Source: Oceanobacillus piezotolerans
GTDB taxonomy: Bacteria > Bacillota > Bacilli > Bacillales > Amphibacillaceae
Direction: 5' to 3'
Length of the DNA: 64,000 nt
Assembly: GCF_003665065.1 (NCBI RefSeq)
Contig: NZ_RCHR01000006.1
Coordinates: forward strand, 62,001-126,000
Position numbers and translations under genes: made by a program. Within the stretch, counting starts at the first letter, position 1. Each line of letters opens with the position of its first letter. Positions 35,936 to 45,725 of the stretch are shown one piece after another. The notes beneath the pieces are model-generated. The model ran no database searches. It saw nothing but the letters and a program-made list of their open reading frames with translations, and was not told the origin of the DNA.

Positions 35936-36961
35936 ATGAAAAATTGGAAGATGCTTAGTATTATTGCAGTAATGGTCTTATTTGTTCTGACAGCATGTGG
36001 TTCCAATGATTCTGCTCAGGAAGAAGATTCAGCAGATCAACCGACCAAAGAAGAAACTACAGAAGATAATGGTACATACCCACTAACAATCTCACCAACC
36101 GTTGGCTCAACGGAAAGCAGTGATGCAGGCACAACTGTTTCTTTTGAAGATGTAACATTTGAGTCCAAGCCTGAAAGAATTGTTGTATTTGACTATGGAT
36201 TCTTAGACACCTTAGATACATTAGGAGTAGAAGGAATTGTTGGGGTTGCGAAGGACTCTACATTACCATCTCACTTAGAAAAGTATTCCTCTGATGAATA
36301 TACGAATATCGGTACTTTAAAAGAACCATTACTTGAAGATATAGCTGCTTTAGAGCCGGACGTCATCTTTATCTCTGGTCGCCAATCAGCATTTTATGAT
36401 CAATTAAAGGAAATAACACCAAATGTAGTGTTTGTTGGTACACAAGATGATGACTATTGGAATACATTTTTAGATTCTGTAGATATTGCAGCTAGAATGT
36501 TTGGTAAAGAAGCAGAAGCTGAAGAACACGTAGCTAAAATAGATTCAGCTTTAGAAGAAATCAATACTTTAGCAGAAAACTTTGATACAACATTAGTTAC
36601 AATGTACAACGAAGGTAAATTATCTGGTTTCTCCACAAATTCTCGTTTTGGTTACATGTATGACCAATATGGTTTTAAACCAGTAACAGAGGATATCGAA
36701 GCTTCTTCTCACGGTTCTAACTTTGGCTTTGAGGCAATTTTAGAATTCGATCCCCAAGTTTTATTTGTGATTGACCGTACAGCGGCAACAGGTGGAGCAT
36801 CTAATATCGAATCTGATATGGAAAACGATATTATAAAACAAACAACAGCATATAAAGATGGCCGCATCGTTTACTTAGATGGCCCACTTTGGTACTTAAG
36901 TGGTGGAGGTCTACAATCTGAGCTTGCAAAAATAGAAGAAGTGTTAGCAGAATTGAAATAA
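35936..36961 (+). CDS. fpbQ: Petrobactin-type siderophore-binding lipoprotein
   Basis: A 341-residue periplasmic-binding-protein-like lipoprotein. The signal peptide ends in lipobox LTAC (Cys21), an acidic linker (about 25-60) follows, then a FhuD/YclQ-type class III fold with a long backbone helix. It begins binding-domain strands with PERIVVFDYGFLDTLDTLG and ends in a PLWYLSGGG segment. It captures the ferric siderophore outside the membrane for the fpbNOP transporter. It is separately transcribed, probably to make binding protein in excess. Confidence 0.87.
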   Translation: MKNWKMLSIIAVMVLFVLTACGSNDSAQEEDSADQPTKEETTEDNGTYPLTISPTVGSTESSDAGTTVSFEDVTFESKPERIVVFDYGFLDTLDTLGVEGIVGVAKDSTLPSHLEKYSSDEYTNIGTLKEPLLEDIAALEPDVIFISGRQSAFYDQLKEITPNVVFVGTQDDDYWNTFLDSVDIAARMFGKEAEAEEHVAKIDSALEEINTLAENFDTTLVTMYNEGKLSGFSTNSRFGYMYDQYGFKPVTEDIEASSHGSNFGFEAILEFDPQVLFVIDRTAATGGASNIESDMENDIIKQTTAYKDGRIVYLDGPLWYLSGGGLQSELAKIEEVLAELK

Positions 36962-36977
36962 GTATTAGTACCAGCAC

Positions 36978-37005
36978 AGGCAACTTGGGGTAGTCCAAGT
37001 TGCCT
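36978..37005 (+). terminator. Hairpin after fpbQ
   Basis: AGGCAACTTGG/CCAAGTTGCCT perfect stem, with only a weak T run (ATTTA). Confidence 0.65.
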
Positions 37006-37061
37006 ATTTACATATTTGGGAAAAATAATGGATAATTAAGTACAAAGTTAAGGGAGAAAGG

Positions 37062-37685
37062 ATGAATGAGATGTTAAAGAAATTTGCTGCAGATGCATTA
37101 GGATTATCTGATATTGGGAAGATAATTGGCCCAGAGGATTATGATAAGACAGATGCGGATGATTATGTTAGACATGAGGATAATGAAAAAATCTATTTTC
37201 TGATTAAGACAAAGGCAGACGAATATTGCTTTACAAATTTAGCATTTATCCATGTTGACGGGGAAAACGCAACCTCATCCAAACGAACATTAAAGCGTTA
37301 TCCGTATTCTCAGTACAAATTTTCTAATGTTTTTTTAGAAACAGCAGGAAGAGTCGATATAGATATTGAAATTAAGTTTAGTCTTGGAAGTACTGCATAT
37401 ACAATCGATGTTCGTAAAGATGAAATTGAAAAGCTAAAGGACTTATATAAAGCATTATTGTATATTGCAGAACGAACACACGAGAATGGCATTATTTTAG
37501 ATATGGCAAGTCAAAGTCTGGATAAGGCTGTATCGGTGTTACAGAATTCAAGAATAGATCAAGCGAATATTGCAGAGCAATATAGAGAGTTAACAGAGTT
37601 TAGTTTTTCTTGGTTAAATAATACGCGTGAGAAATACCATGAGAAAGATTTCGGCGCTGTATTTGAGAAATACATTAATAATTAA
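37062..37685 (+). CDS. YvbH-like PH-domain protein
   Basis: A 207-residue protein. Residues ~10-125 form a bacterial pleckstrin-homology domain (EDNEKIYFLIKTKADEYCFT, KRYPYSQYKFSNV). Residues ~130-205 form a helical oligomerisation region as in B. subtilis YvbH. The function is unknown. It is a single gene flanked by hairpins. Confidence 0.75.
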   Translation: MNEMLKKFAADALGLSDIGKIIGPEDYDKTDADDYVRHEDNEKIYFLIKTKADEYCFTNLAFIHVDGENATSSKRTLKRYPYSQYKFSNVFLETAGRVDIDIEIKFSLGSTAYTIDVRKDEIEKLKDLYKALLYIAERTHENGIILDMASQSLDKAVSVLQNSRIDQANIAEQYRELTEFSFSWLNNTREKYHEKDFGAVFEKYINN

Positions 37686-37812
37686 GAAGATGAATAGCAT
37701 ATACCAGCATGCACTGGTATGTGCTTCCTTTTTTCTCCTACTTCTTCTAACTTGAAAAAGGTTATCAATATATGTTTGAATGGAGAAAGACATATGAAAT
37801 GAGGGATTGAAT

Positions 37813-38511
37813 ATGAAAAAACTTCTATTCTTTTTAGTAGTGATCAGCATGGTATTTGTACTAGCTGCTTGTAATAATGATGAAGCGACTGAAGATACAC
37901 AACAAGAAAGTGCAGAGGAGCCGGCGCCATTGGAGTTTTCTGATGAAGAGCGAGTGGCTGATGACACTGCAGTCGTAAGTGTAAATGGAGAAGAAGTAAA
38001 GGGCGAGAAATATAACCAAATCTATACGCAGGTAAAAACAATGCTCCACTCTTATGGACAAGATGTTACTGATACAGAGTCAGTAAAAGATCAGGCAATG
38101 AAAATTTTAGTTGAGCAAGAGCTCATTAACCAAGACGCAGAGAAAGCCGGAATTGAGGTTACGGAGGAAGAAGCACAACAAGAGCTTGATAAGATGAAGG
38201 AAGAGTCAGGAGAAGAACAGCTTCAACAGGTATTAGAAACTTACCAGATTAACGAAGAGCAATTTAAACAACAATTACAAGATGATTTAGTTACAGTTAA
38301 ATATATGCAGGAACAATTCGATATTGAAGTAACAGATGAAGAGATAGAAGAGTATTATAATCAATTAAAAGAACAAAATGCGGAAGTTGGAGAATTAGAG
38401 GAAGCTAAAGAGCAGATTCGCTCCATGTTAGAAAGTCAAAAACAAAGTGAGCAATTGGCAGCTAAAGTAGCAGAATTGAAAGAAGCAGCAGAGATAAAAC
38501 ATTTAATTTAA
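37813..38511 (+). CDS. SurA_N-domain foldase-like lipoprotein
   Basis: A 232-residue lipoprotein with lipobox LAAC at about residue 20. An acidic linker precedes a SurA/PrsA N-terminal chaperone domain (AVVSVNGEEVKGEKYNQIYT onwards), which continues as long Gln/Glu-rich helices to the end. No parvulin PPIase domain is visible, unlike PrsA (about 290 residues). The role is probably chaperone-like outside the membrane. The ATG at 37813 is chosen over an upstream TTG because GAGGG then has a 7-nt spacing. Confidence 0.8.
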   Translation: MKKLLFFLVVISMVFVLAACNNDEATEDTQQESAEEPAPLEFSDEERVADDTAVVSVNGEEVKGEKYNQIYTQVKTMLHSYGQDVTDTESVKDQAMKILVEQELINQDAEKAGIEVTEEEAQQELDKMKEESGEEQLQQVLETYQINEEQFKQQLQDDLVTVKYMQEQFDIEVTDEEIEEYYNQLKEQNAEVGELEEAKEQIRSMLESQKQSEQLAAKVAELKEAAEIKHLI

Positions 38512-38516
38512 TTGTG

Positions 38517-38550
38517 GAAAGCCGGGATTCTTTGTGAATCTCGGCTTTCA
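38517..38550. terminator. Bidirectional terminator, his operon end
   Basis: GAAAGCCGGGATTC/GAATCTCGGCTTTC stem between convergent genes. Confidence 0.75.
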
Positions 38551-38554
38551 TGTA

Positions 38555-39196
38555 TTATTCCTTTACCTGACCTTCTTTTTGAATATGCCTTTTCTTTAGT
38601 TCATCCTTAATATCACCAACGGTAACTCCCATTAGCTCCATTAAAACTAACGTATGATAAGTCAAATCAGCGATTTCACTTGTTAGCTCATGTTTATCAT
38701 TGTTCTTCGCTCCAATGATAACCTCACTCGTTTCTTCGCCAACTTTCTTCAGAACCTTATCTACTCCTTTTTCAAATAAGTAGGCAGTATAAGAACCGTC
38801 AACTGGATTCTCACGACGTTCCTTTATCTTAGCTACCACCTGAGGGATAATATCATGTGCTGGGACCTCTTTTGTATATAATTCATTATAAAAGCATGTT
38901 TCTTCTCCAGTGTGGCAAGCTGGTCCTAATGGATTCACTTGGACGAGTAATGCATCACCATCACAATCGTATGTGATACGCTCTACTTCTTGCTTATTAC
39001 CTGAAGTTTCCCCTTTGTTCCATAGTTCTTGCCTGCTTCTAGAGAAAAACCAAGTTTCTTTTGTTTCGATCGTTTTTTGTAAGGATGTTTCATTCATATA
39101 AGCTAGAGTTAATACCTTCCCAGTATTTGCATCCTGTACTATGGCTGGAATAAGCCCATTTTCATCGAATTTTAGTTTATCTAGTTTTATATCCAT
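38555..39196 (-). CDS. hisI: Bifunctional phosphoribosyl-AMP cyclohydrolase / PR-ATP pyrophosphatase
   Basis: A 213-residue fusion. The HisI domain (about 1-115) has [17 protein letters not shown] and the zinc ligands in [10 protein letters not shown] and [12 protein letters not shown]. The HisE domain (about 120-205) has the MazG-like [12 protein letters not shown]. It performs the second and third steps of histidine synthesis. It is the last gene of the operon. The start follows AAGGAGG. Confidence 0.95.
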   Translation of the reverse strand: MDIKLDKLKFDENGLIPAIVQDANTGKVLTLAYMNETSLQKTIETKETWFFSRSRQELWNKGETSGNKQEVERITYDCDGDALLVQVNPLGPACHTGEETCFYNELYTKEVPAHDIIPQVVAKIKERRENPVDGSYTAYLFEKGVDKVLKKVGEETSEVIIGAKNNDKHELTSEIADLTYHTLVLMELMGVTVGDIKDELKKRHIQKEGQVKE

Positions 39197-39201
39197 CCGA
39201 T

Positions 39202-39960
39202 TTACCTCCTTACTATAATGTTTTCTTTCTGTAGGTATTCTTTTAACTCAGGAATAGGAATCTCTTGGTAATGAAACACGGATGCAGCAAGTGCTGCGTC
39301 TGCATTTGCTTCCTTCAATACAGTGCTGAAATGTTCTAATTTACCTGCACCACCACTGGCAACAACAGGGATATTGACTGCATCTGCAATCGCCTTTGTT
39401 AATGCTAGGTTATAGCCGCTTTTTTCTCCGTCTGTATCAATTGCATTTATGACAAGCTCGCCAGCGCCAAGCTGTTCACCATGCTTAGCCCACTGGATTG
39501 CATCAAGACCTGTATTCTTTCTTCCACCATTGATAAACACTTCATATTTCCCCTCAGCAGTTTCTTTCGCATCGATGGATAAAACAATACATTGACTGCC
39601 AAATTTAGCAGCTGCCTGTCGGATTAAATCTGGGTTGTTTACGGCGGCACTATTGATGGATACCTTTTCAGCTCCAGAGCGAAGGACACGATTAATATCA
39701 TCTATCGTACGGATGCCTCCGCCAACAGAGAAAGGAATAGAGATTTCTCTTGCTACGCTTTCAACCACATCGAGAAATATGTCTCGTTCCTCATTCGATG
39801 CAGTAATATCATAGAATACAAGCTCATCTGCACCTTCACGGTTATATCGCTTTGCCAGTTCTACAGGATCCGCAACATCTTCAATGTTTAAAAATTTTTT
39901 CCCTTTTACAACACGACCCTTGTCAACGTCCAGACAGGGAATGATCCGCTTAGCCAACAT
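39202..39960 (-). CDS. hisF: Imidazole glycerol phosphate synthase, cyclase subunit
   Basis: A 252-residue TIM barrel that makes IGP and AICAR from PRFAR with ammonia from HisH. The start [20 protein letters not shown] is the family N-terminus; the open frame extends 24 codons upstream inside hisA and those are not used. Catalytic Asp in CLDVD and in [13 protein letters not shown] are present. It overlaps the hisA end by 11 nt. Confidence 0.96.
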   Translation of the reverse strand: MLAKRIIPCLDVDKGRVVKGKKFLNIEDVADPVELAKRYNREGADELVFYDITASNEERDIFLDVVESVAREISIPFSVGGGIRTIDDINRVLRSGAEKVSINSAAVNNPDLIRQAAAKFGSQCIVLSIDAKETAEGKYEVFINGGRKNTGLDAIQWAKHGEQLGAGELVINAIDTDGEKSGYNLALTKAIADAVNIPVVASGGAGKLEHFSTVLKEANADAALAASVFHYQEIPIPELKEYLQKENIIVRR

Positions 39961-40672
39961 TGTTATTCGCCTCCAATAGCTCTTCAAATTGGACTGTTCC
40001 ATCATAAAGCGCTTTTCCGATAATGGCTCCATAGAGTTTTAATTGAGCTAATTTTACAATGTCTTCTTTTGTAGAGACACCTCCTGAAGCGATAACATCT
40101 ATCGAAGTGGCCTCATTAATGATTTGCAACTCCTCGAGGTTTGGGCCTTTCAGCATCCCATCTTTTAAAATATCCGTGTAAACAATCGTCTTCACGCCGA
40201 TATCTTCTAGCTCTTTAACTAAATCAATTGCTTTGACAGAGCTGTCCTTTGTCCAACCGTCTGTAGCAACAAAGCCATGTCTTGCATCAATAGATACCGC
40301 AATTTTATCTCCAAATCGGGAAACTGCTTCTTTTAAGAAGGATTTATTGTTAATGGCTGCTGTCCCAATAATGACTCGCTGAACACCTCTAGACAAGTAG
40401 CTTTCAATAATCTCAATTGACCGGATCCCACCGCCGACTTGGACAGGTACACTGGTGTTTTCAGCTATCGCCTCGATTTGACGCTGATTAATAGAATTTC
40501 CCGTCTTTGCTCCGTCCAAGTCAACGATATGAATAAATGCTGCCCCTTTATCCTGCCACTGCTTAGCAATTTCAACAGGTGCTTCGCTGTACACTTTTTC
40601 TTTATTATAATCTCCTTGAGTAAGGCGAACACATTTGCCGCCACGAATATCAATTGCTGGGAAAAGAATCAT
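39950..40672 (-). CDS. hisA: Phosphoribosylformimino-AICAR phosphate isomerase
   Basis: A 240-residue TIM barrel that opens the ProFAR ring. Catalytic Asp are in [14 protein letters not shown] and in [10 protein letters not shown]. It overlaps hisH by 4 nt (ATGA) and hisF by 11 nt. Confidence 0.96.
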   Translation of the reverse strand: MILFPAIDIRGGKCVRLTQGDYNKEKVYSEAPVEIAKQWQDKGAAFIHIVDLDGAKTGNSINQRQIEAIAENTSVPVQVGGGIRSIEIIESYLSRGVQRVIIGTAAINNKSFLKEAVSRFGDKIAVSIDARHGFVATDGWTKDSSVKAIDLVKELEDIGVKTIVYTDILKDGMLKGPNLEELQIINEATSIDVIASGGVSTKEDIVKLAQLKLYGAIIGKALYDGTVQFEELLEANNNVG

Positions 40673-41277
40673 GATATCATCTCCAAATAATTCGTTAGTA
40701 ATTGTAATCCAACAGCTCCGCTTTTCTCTGGGTGGAATTGTATCCCGACAACATTGTCCTTTTGTACAATGGCAGGAATAATTCCGCCGTATTGGGAACT
40801 AGCAACGAGTGTTTCTTTCTCATAATTTCCGCCAACGGCATAAGAGTGAACAAAATATACAAAGGAATCTTCGGGAATGTCTTTAAATAGGTTATTATCG
40901 ATATGCTTTGTTAATGTGTTCCACCCCATATGTGGAACCTTCACTGCATCGGTGATACGATTTACTGTACCTTTTAATAACCCTAATCCTTCCCACTCTC
41001 CGTCTTCAAAGCTTGTTTCATAAAATAACTGCATCCCTAAACAGATACCTAAAACAGGCTTTCCTTTAGCTGCTTCTTGTTTGATCACTTCGGCCATTCC
41101 TAAATTATTTAATGAAGCAATTGCATCCCTGAATGCCCCCACGCCGGGAACAATAATGGAGTTGGCTACTTGAATCTGCTTAGGATCTTTTGTCAGAACA
41201 GATTCAACGCCAAGCTTATCTAATGCAAATTGCAGACTCTTAATATTACCAGCATCATAGTCAATGATCGCAATCAT
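40669..41277 (-). CDS. hisH: Imidazole glycerol phosphate synthase, glutaminase subunit
   Basis: A 202-residue class I amidotransferase that feeds ammonia to HisF. The nucleophile is in GICLGMQLFYE and the His/Glu in GIQFHPEKSG. The start MIAIIDYDAGN is supported by AAGGAG about 8 nt upstream; the open frame continues 19 codons further with no such site. A MITE-like element separates it from hisB, so this half of the operon may depend on read-through or on a promoter of its own. Confidence 0.95.
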   Translation of the reverse strand: MIAIIDYDAGNIKSLQFALDKLGVESVLTKDPKQIQVANSIIVPGVGAFRDAIASLNNLGMAEVIKQEAAKGKPVLGICLGMQLFYETSFEDGEWEGLGLLKGTVNRITDAVKVPHMGWNTLTKHIDNNLFKDIPEDSFVYFVHSYAVGGNYEKETLVASSQYGGIIPAIVQKDNVVGIQFHPEKSGAVGLQLLTNYLEMIS

Positions 41278-41351
41278 ATGCTGTTCTCCTTTTTTATAAG
41301 CTGATTTCCAGAAAGATTGTAGTTTGTTCAGCAAAATAGATTCCTTACTTG

Positions 41352-41653
41352 TTTAATTCAGATAGTGCTTAAAAACCGCTCCGGAAATACACTTCGCTTT
41401 CCACGGGCGGCTGCTGAGCCTCCTCGTGCTTACGCACTGCGGGGTCTCACCTAGGCCTATCCTCCCGTAGGAGTCTCCGTGTATTTCCTCCGCTGTATTG
41501 TTCTTTTAACAGTTAAAGAAGCACTAATAAACATGAAGTGATTGGAGCGGAGGGCAGTCGACTCCCGCGGAAAGCGTACTGCCCGGAGTGGAAATCACGA
41601 GCGCATTCTTCCAGTGATTTTTACACAGTTTCTAAACACTATACTGAATTAAA
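41352..41653. mobile_element. MITE-like element inside the his operon
   Basis: About 300 bp with terminal inverted repeats TTTAATTCAGATAGTG and CACTATACTGAATTAAA (one indel apart). It holds a left hairpin bounded by GGAAATACAC/GTGTATTTCC (about 41382-41494) and a shorter right hairpin with GGGCAGT/ACTGCCC (about 41551-41585). It is the same family as the element at 27945, with an internal deletion in the right hairpin. It has no ORF. The gap from hisH to hisB is otherwise empty. Confidence 0.8.
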
Positions 41654-41754
41654 TTAATCAAATTATGTCAATTTGGAAATAGATTCTACAAAATTCAAGA
41701 AAGAGCCTAATGAATTTTAAATTCTCAATTTATCCCCTTGTAAGGAATGTTGCT

Positions 41755-42339
41755 TTATAAGGTCCCTTTTGTTGAAGGAACACCAGTAATACGTGGGTTT
41801 TTCATGCTTGCTTGGTCAAGTGCTCGCCCGAATCCTTTAAAGATGGACTCAATTATGTGATGTGTATTTGAACCGTATGCTAGATTAATATGGAGTGTTA
41901 TTTTGGCGTTGCTCACAAAAGCTTGGAAGAATTCTTCTACTAGCTCGGTATCAAAATTTCCAACCTTGTCCTTTAACCCTTCCACATGATAAACAAAATA
42001 TGGACGGCCACTAATATCAACAGAAATCGTGGATAATGCTTCATCCATTGGTGTTGTGACAGTTGCATAGCGTGTGATTCCTTCTTTGTTCCCTAAAGCA
42101 TCCTTAAATGCTTTACCTAAGGCGATGCCAATATCTTCAACGGAATGATGCTGATCTACTTCTAGGTCTCCGTTACATGTAACGGATAGATCGAACAATC
42201 CATGCTTTGTAAACAGGGTAAGCATATGGTCAAAAAAACCAACCCCTGTCTTAATGGAAGATTCTCCTTTACCATCAACTGCAAAGTCCAGCTTAATATC
42301 CGTTTCCCCTGTTTTACGTGTAATCTGAGCTTTACGCAT
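41755..42339 (-). CDS. hisB: Imidazoleglycerol-phosphate dehydratase
   Basis: A 194-residue manganese enzyme that makes imidazole-acetol phosphate. Metal-site motifs are GFFDHMLTLFTKHG, DQHHSVEDIGI and SNTHHIIESIFKG. It is the stand-alone form, so a separate histidinol phosphatase is needed; a PHP one lies just past the operon start. It overlaps hisD by 8 nt. Confidence 0.96.
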   Translation of the reverse strand: MRKAQITRKTGETDIKLDFAVDGKGESSIKTGVGFFDHMLTLFTKHGLFDLSVTCNGDLEVDQHHSVEDIGIALGKAFKDALGNKEGITRYATVTTPMDEALSTISVDISGRPYFVYHVEGLKDKVGNFDTELVEEFFQAFVSNAKITLHINLAYGSNTHHIIESIFKGFGRALDQASMKNPRITGVPSTKGTL

Positions 42340-43618
42340 TCTTTTCTTCCTTTCTTATTTTAATTGAGTTAGCATGTGCGGTTAATCCTTCTACGTTCGC
42401 TAAAGTAATAATGGAATCTGCACTTTGCAGCAATGCATCCTTTGAATACTGAATGATACTGGACTTTTTAATAAAGTCATATACCCCAAGCGGAGAAGCA
42501 AACCGAGCTGTTCCGTTCGTTGGCAGTGTATGATTTGGCCCAGCGAAATAGTCTCCTAAGGGTTCTGGTGAATAATGGCCCATAAAGATAGCGCCTGCAT
42601 GTTTTACGAGTTCCACATAATCACGAGGATTCTCTATCATCAATTCAAGATGCTCAGGGGCAATTTCATTGACGACATCGAAAGCTGCATGGAGATTTTC
42701 TGCGATAATAATTTTCCCGTTGTCTTGTATAGATGGTTTAATAATGTCTTTTCTCTCTAATTGTTCTGCTTGTTTATTTACTTCTGTTTTAATTAGCAGA
42801 GCTTGCTCTGCACTCGTTGTGACACAGATGGCACTAGCTGACTCGTCGTGTTCTGCTTGAGAAAGAAGATCTGCTGCAACATACGGAACAGGGGCTGTCT
42901 CATCTGCAACAACAAGAATTTCACTAGGGCCAGCAATCATGTCAATCGCTACATCTCCATAGACCCACTTTTTGGCACGAGCAACATACGCATTTCCAGG
43001 TCCTACAATTTTGTCGACTTTGCTAATAGTTTCTGTTCCGTATGCCAGTGCTGCAATCGCTTGTGCACCACCAACCTTAAATACGGTATTCACACCAGCA
43101 AGCTCTGCTGCTGCAAGAACATAAGGGCTAACCTTCCCGTCTTGTTGAGGAGGAGTTGTGATAACGATATTCTTTACGCCAGCAATTTTGGCAGGAATTA
43201 CATCCATTAACACAGAGGAAGGGTATGCTGCCTTCCCGCCCGGAATATATACACCAACCCTATCCAGTGGAGTGACCTTTTGTCCAAGCAGGATATCATT
43301 ATCTTTTTCCATGAACCATGTTTGTTCTTTTTGGGCTTCATGAAAAGCTTGAATATTATTTTTTGCTTCGTTAAGGGCAGAAATAAATTCATCTCCAACT
43401 TGTGTTTTGGCTTCTTCAAATTCCTCTTCCGTTACAAAGAGTGAATCTAATGTTACCCCATCAAACTGTTCTGTATAATTTATTAGTGCACTGTCTTTCT
43501 GCTTTCTAACGTTATGAATAATATCAAGTACAGCTCGATCTAATTTTTCTTCATTTGTAATTGTGGGGGAGGTTTGTTTCCTTTCTGCAAAGAATTCCTC
43601 CGCTGTCAGTATTCTCAT
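42332..43618 (-). CDS. hisD: Histidinol dehydrogenase
   Basis: A 428-residue zinc enzyme that oxidises histidinol to histidine with two NAD+. GVYIPGGKAAYPSSVLM, GPGNAYVARAKK, AGPSEILVVAD, and GPNHTLPTNGTARF are family signatures. The ATG at 43618 is chosen because GGAG lies 8 nt upstream; a GTG three codons earlier has none. Confidence 0.95.
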   Translation of the reverse strand: MRILTAEEFFAERKQTSPTITNEEKLDRAVLDIIHNVRKQKDSALINYTEQFDGVTLDSLFVTEEEFEEAKTQVGDEFISALNEAKNNIQAFHEAQKEQTWFMEKDNDILLGQKVTPLDRVGVYIPGGKAAYPSSVLMDVIPAKIAGVKNIVITTPPQQDGKVSPYVLAAAELAGVNTVFKVGGAQAIAALAYGTETISKVDKIVGPGNAYVARAKKWVYGDVAIDMIAGPSEILVVADETAPVPYVAADLLSQAEHDESASAICVTTSAEQALLIKTEVNKQAEQLERKDIIKPSIQDNGKIIIAENLHAAFDVVNEIAPEHLELMIENPRDYVELVKHAGAIFMGHYSPEPLGDYFAGPNHTLPTNGTARFASPLGVYDFIKKSSIIQYSKDALLQSADSIITLANVEGLTAHANSIKIRKEEKNA

Positions 43619-43623
43619 CTCTA

Positions 43624-44250
43624 TCACTCCATAGCGGATTTTAATTGATTGATAAAATTTTGTACTTCTGCCGATTTCGTTGCAAAGCTTGCCTTGTTCA
43701 CAATTAATCTCGTACTGATATAATCCATCTCTTCTAAAACAACGAGTCCATTTTCTTTTAATGTACTTCCTGTTTCTACGATATCCACAATAAAGTCAGA
43801 AAGACCAATTAAAGGGGCGAGCTCTACTGACCCGTTGAGCTTCACTGTTTCTATATCCTGGCCTTTTTTCTTGAAATGCTTCTTTGCTACATTTGGATAT
43901 TTTGTTGCAATGGTTAGCTTTTGGTTAGAGTCTACTTTCTGACCAGGCTTTCCAGCTACTGCAAACATGCACTTTCCTATTTTTAAATCGAGCAGCTCAT
44001 AAACATCAGCCTGAGATTCTAAAATATTATCTTTTCCAACAATGCCAATATCTGCTGCTCCTTTTTCTACATAAGTTGGTACATCTAATGCTTTCACAAA
44101 AATTACTTTAATGGTCTTATCCTCATTATAAAAGACGAGTTTCCTGCTATCCTCATGAAGTTCGGAAAAATGTTCTCCTGTTTCCTCTAACAATTTAATC
44201 GTACTGCTTGCTGGTCTACCCTTTGCTAAAGCCAATGTAATCTGTTCCAA
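43624..44250 (-). CDS. hisG: ATP phosphoribosyltransferase, short form
   Basis: A 208-residue catalytic subunit that joins ATP and PRPP, the first step of histidine synthesis. It is the short form without the regulatory domain, which needs HisZ; hisZ is directly upstream. LALAKGRP at the N-terminus and the PRPP loop DIVETGSTLKENG are present. Confidence 0.95.
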   Translation of the reverse strand: MEQITLALAKGRPASSTIKLLEETGEHFSELHEDSRKLVFYNEDKTIKVIFVKALDVPTYVEKGAADIGIVGKDNILESQADVYELLDLKIGKCMFAVAGKPGQKVDSNQKLTIATKYPNVAKKHFKKKGQDIETVKLNGSVELAPLIGLSDFIVDIVETGSTLKENGLVVLEEMDYISTRLIVNKASFATKSAEVQNFINQLKSAME

Positions 44251-45492
44251 TTAAGTATCCCCCTTTTCAATAAGTGAAAGCAGTTCTATCGAATTGGAAA
44301 AGACTTGTTCCTTATTGTCGATTTTTACTGTGTTTTGAGTCTCTTCGTAACGAATAACACAGCTTGCTCCACTATTATTAAGAGCAGCAGCCTTTGTATC
44401 GATAAGTACTGTATATCCTTTGTCACGGAGCTGATAGGCTAAATGCAGTGCTTCTTTTTGCTTTTGCTTTGTATATTGGATAGTGAAGTCTATTGGTTTA
44501 CTTTGGTTTGTAGTTAATCCTTGTTGGATAAGCGCATGGATAAGTAAATCAACTTCAAAGGCAAACCCAATAGCAGGAAGTGAATGACCAAATTGTTCAC
44601 TCAAATGATCATATCTGCCGCCCATCAGAACGGGCTTTCCAATGCTATCAACAAACCCTTGGAAAATTACACCTGAATAGTAATCCATATTATTAATTAA
44701 TCCAAAGTTAAAGTTAACAGCGTCCTCTACACCAAAATCTTGAAGAATAGAGAAAACATCTGTTAAGTTTTGTAGAATTTCCTCCATCTTTTTATTTAGA
44801 ATAATAGATTTGGCCTGCTTAATAACTTCATCAGGTTTTCCATATAACAACGGAATGGACACTATAGCGGATTGAACCTTTTCGTCTATAGATAACTTTT
44901 GCAAATATGGCGTCATTTCAGCGATGTTCTTTGATTGTACATATGACAGTAATACATCAAGTTCTTGGTGGGATAACTTCGTTTGTTTGATTAGTTCCTT
45001 AAAGAATCCTGCATGACCTATTTCGATTTTAAAGTTATTAAATCCTAAGTCCTTTAATGTGTGTATGGACAACATAATCAATTCAGCGTCCACCTCAGGT
45101 GAGTTCTCGCCAAAACATTCTACCCCTGCTTGTGTGCTTTCCTTTTGGTTAACTTGTTCCTCTGATTGACGAAACACATCGAGTACATAGAATAAACGTT
45201 GGTAAGAATTTGGAACACTTAAATTTAATGCAGTAGTTCGTGTCAGTGGAATGGTTACATCCGGCCGTAATACGAGAACATGCCCAGAGGAATCGATTAC
45301 CTTAATCATTTCCTCCCGATTTACTGTTCCGGCAACATCCGAATACATATCATACGATTCAAATGTAGAGGTACGAACTTGTTTATATCCGTATGTATGA
45401 AAGCGGCTTTTTATCTTTTGTATAAGTCCGTCTCTCACTTGGAAATCATCTACATTTGTGTTTTTATTATTATCTAAAATATACCTTTGCAT
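44251..45492 (-). CDS. hisZ: ATP phosphoribosyltransferase regulatory subunit
   Basis: About 413 residues, a catalytically inactive histidyl-tRNA-synthetase-like protein that binds HisG and gives histidine feedback. It shows class II motifs 1 and 2 (LRPDVTIPLTRT, RLFYVLDVFRQSE) but lacks the tRNA-binding domain. The ATG is chosen for AAAAGGAG ~8 nt upstream; 25 further upstream codons are open but lack a site. It is the first gene of the operon. Confidence 0.93.
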   Translation of the reverse strand: MQRYILDNNKNTNVDDFQVRDGLIQKIKSRFHTYGYKQVRTSTFESYDMYSDVAGTVNREEMIKVIDSSGHVLVLRPDVTIPLTRTTALNLSVPNSYQRLFYVLDVFRQSEEQVNQKESTQAGVECFGENSPEVDAELIMLSIHTLKDLGFNNFKIEIGHAGFFKELIKQTKLSHQELDVLLSYVQSKNIAEMTPYLQKLSIDEKVQSAIVSIPLLYGKPDEVIKQAKSIILNKKMEEILQNLTDVFSILQDFGVEDAVNFNFGLINNMDYYSGVIFQGFVDSIGKPVLMGGRYDHLSEQFGHSLPAIGFAFEVDLLIHALIQQGLTTNQSKPIDFTIQYTKQKQKEALHLAYQLRDKGYTVLIDTKAAALNNSGASCVIRYEETQNTVKIDNKEQVFSNSIELLSLIEKGDT

Positions 45493-45604
45493 GAGAGAAT
45501 CTCCTTTTCTAAGGGAAGTTTCGTTTTGCATTAATAAAGTATTACCCTCTTGTTCGTTTTTCTCCATCTAATGAGGGTATTAGAACATTAGCGAAATATG
45601 TTAT

Positions 45605-45633
45605 GATTTATATGAATTTGAAAAAACAGTAAA
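45605..45633 (-). promoter_or_regulatory. Candidate SigA promoter of the his operon
   Basis: On the minus strand TTTACT, 17-nt spacer, TAAATC. The -10 is weak. No T-box sequence is seen in the 110-nt leader, which only has a TACCCTC/GAGGGTA pairing. Confidence 0.4.
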
Positions 45634-45725
45634 CTTTATTACTTTATCGCTTTATCTAAGTAAAGTTATTTAGTATTATATGGAATAAAAGAGAAAAAGT
45701 CAATGGGCAAAAGGAGAGGAAAATA

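Noticed and set aside
45493..45567. Longer N-terminus for HisZ, or a leader peptide of the his operon
   Set aside because: The upstream codons have no ribosome binding site and few His codons. The inner ATG has AAAAGGAG at good spacing.
45493..45640. Histidine T-box ahead of hisZ
   Set aside because: No T-box core (GGTGGNACCGCG-like) or specifier region is present in the short leader.
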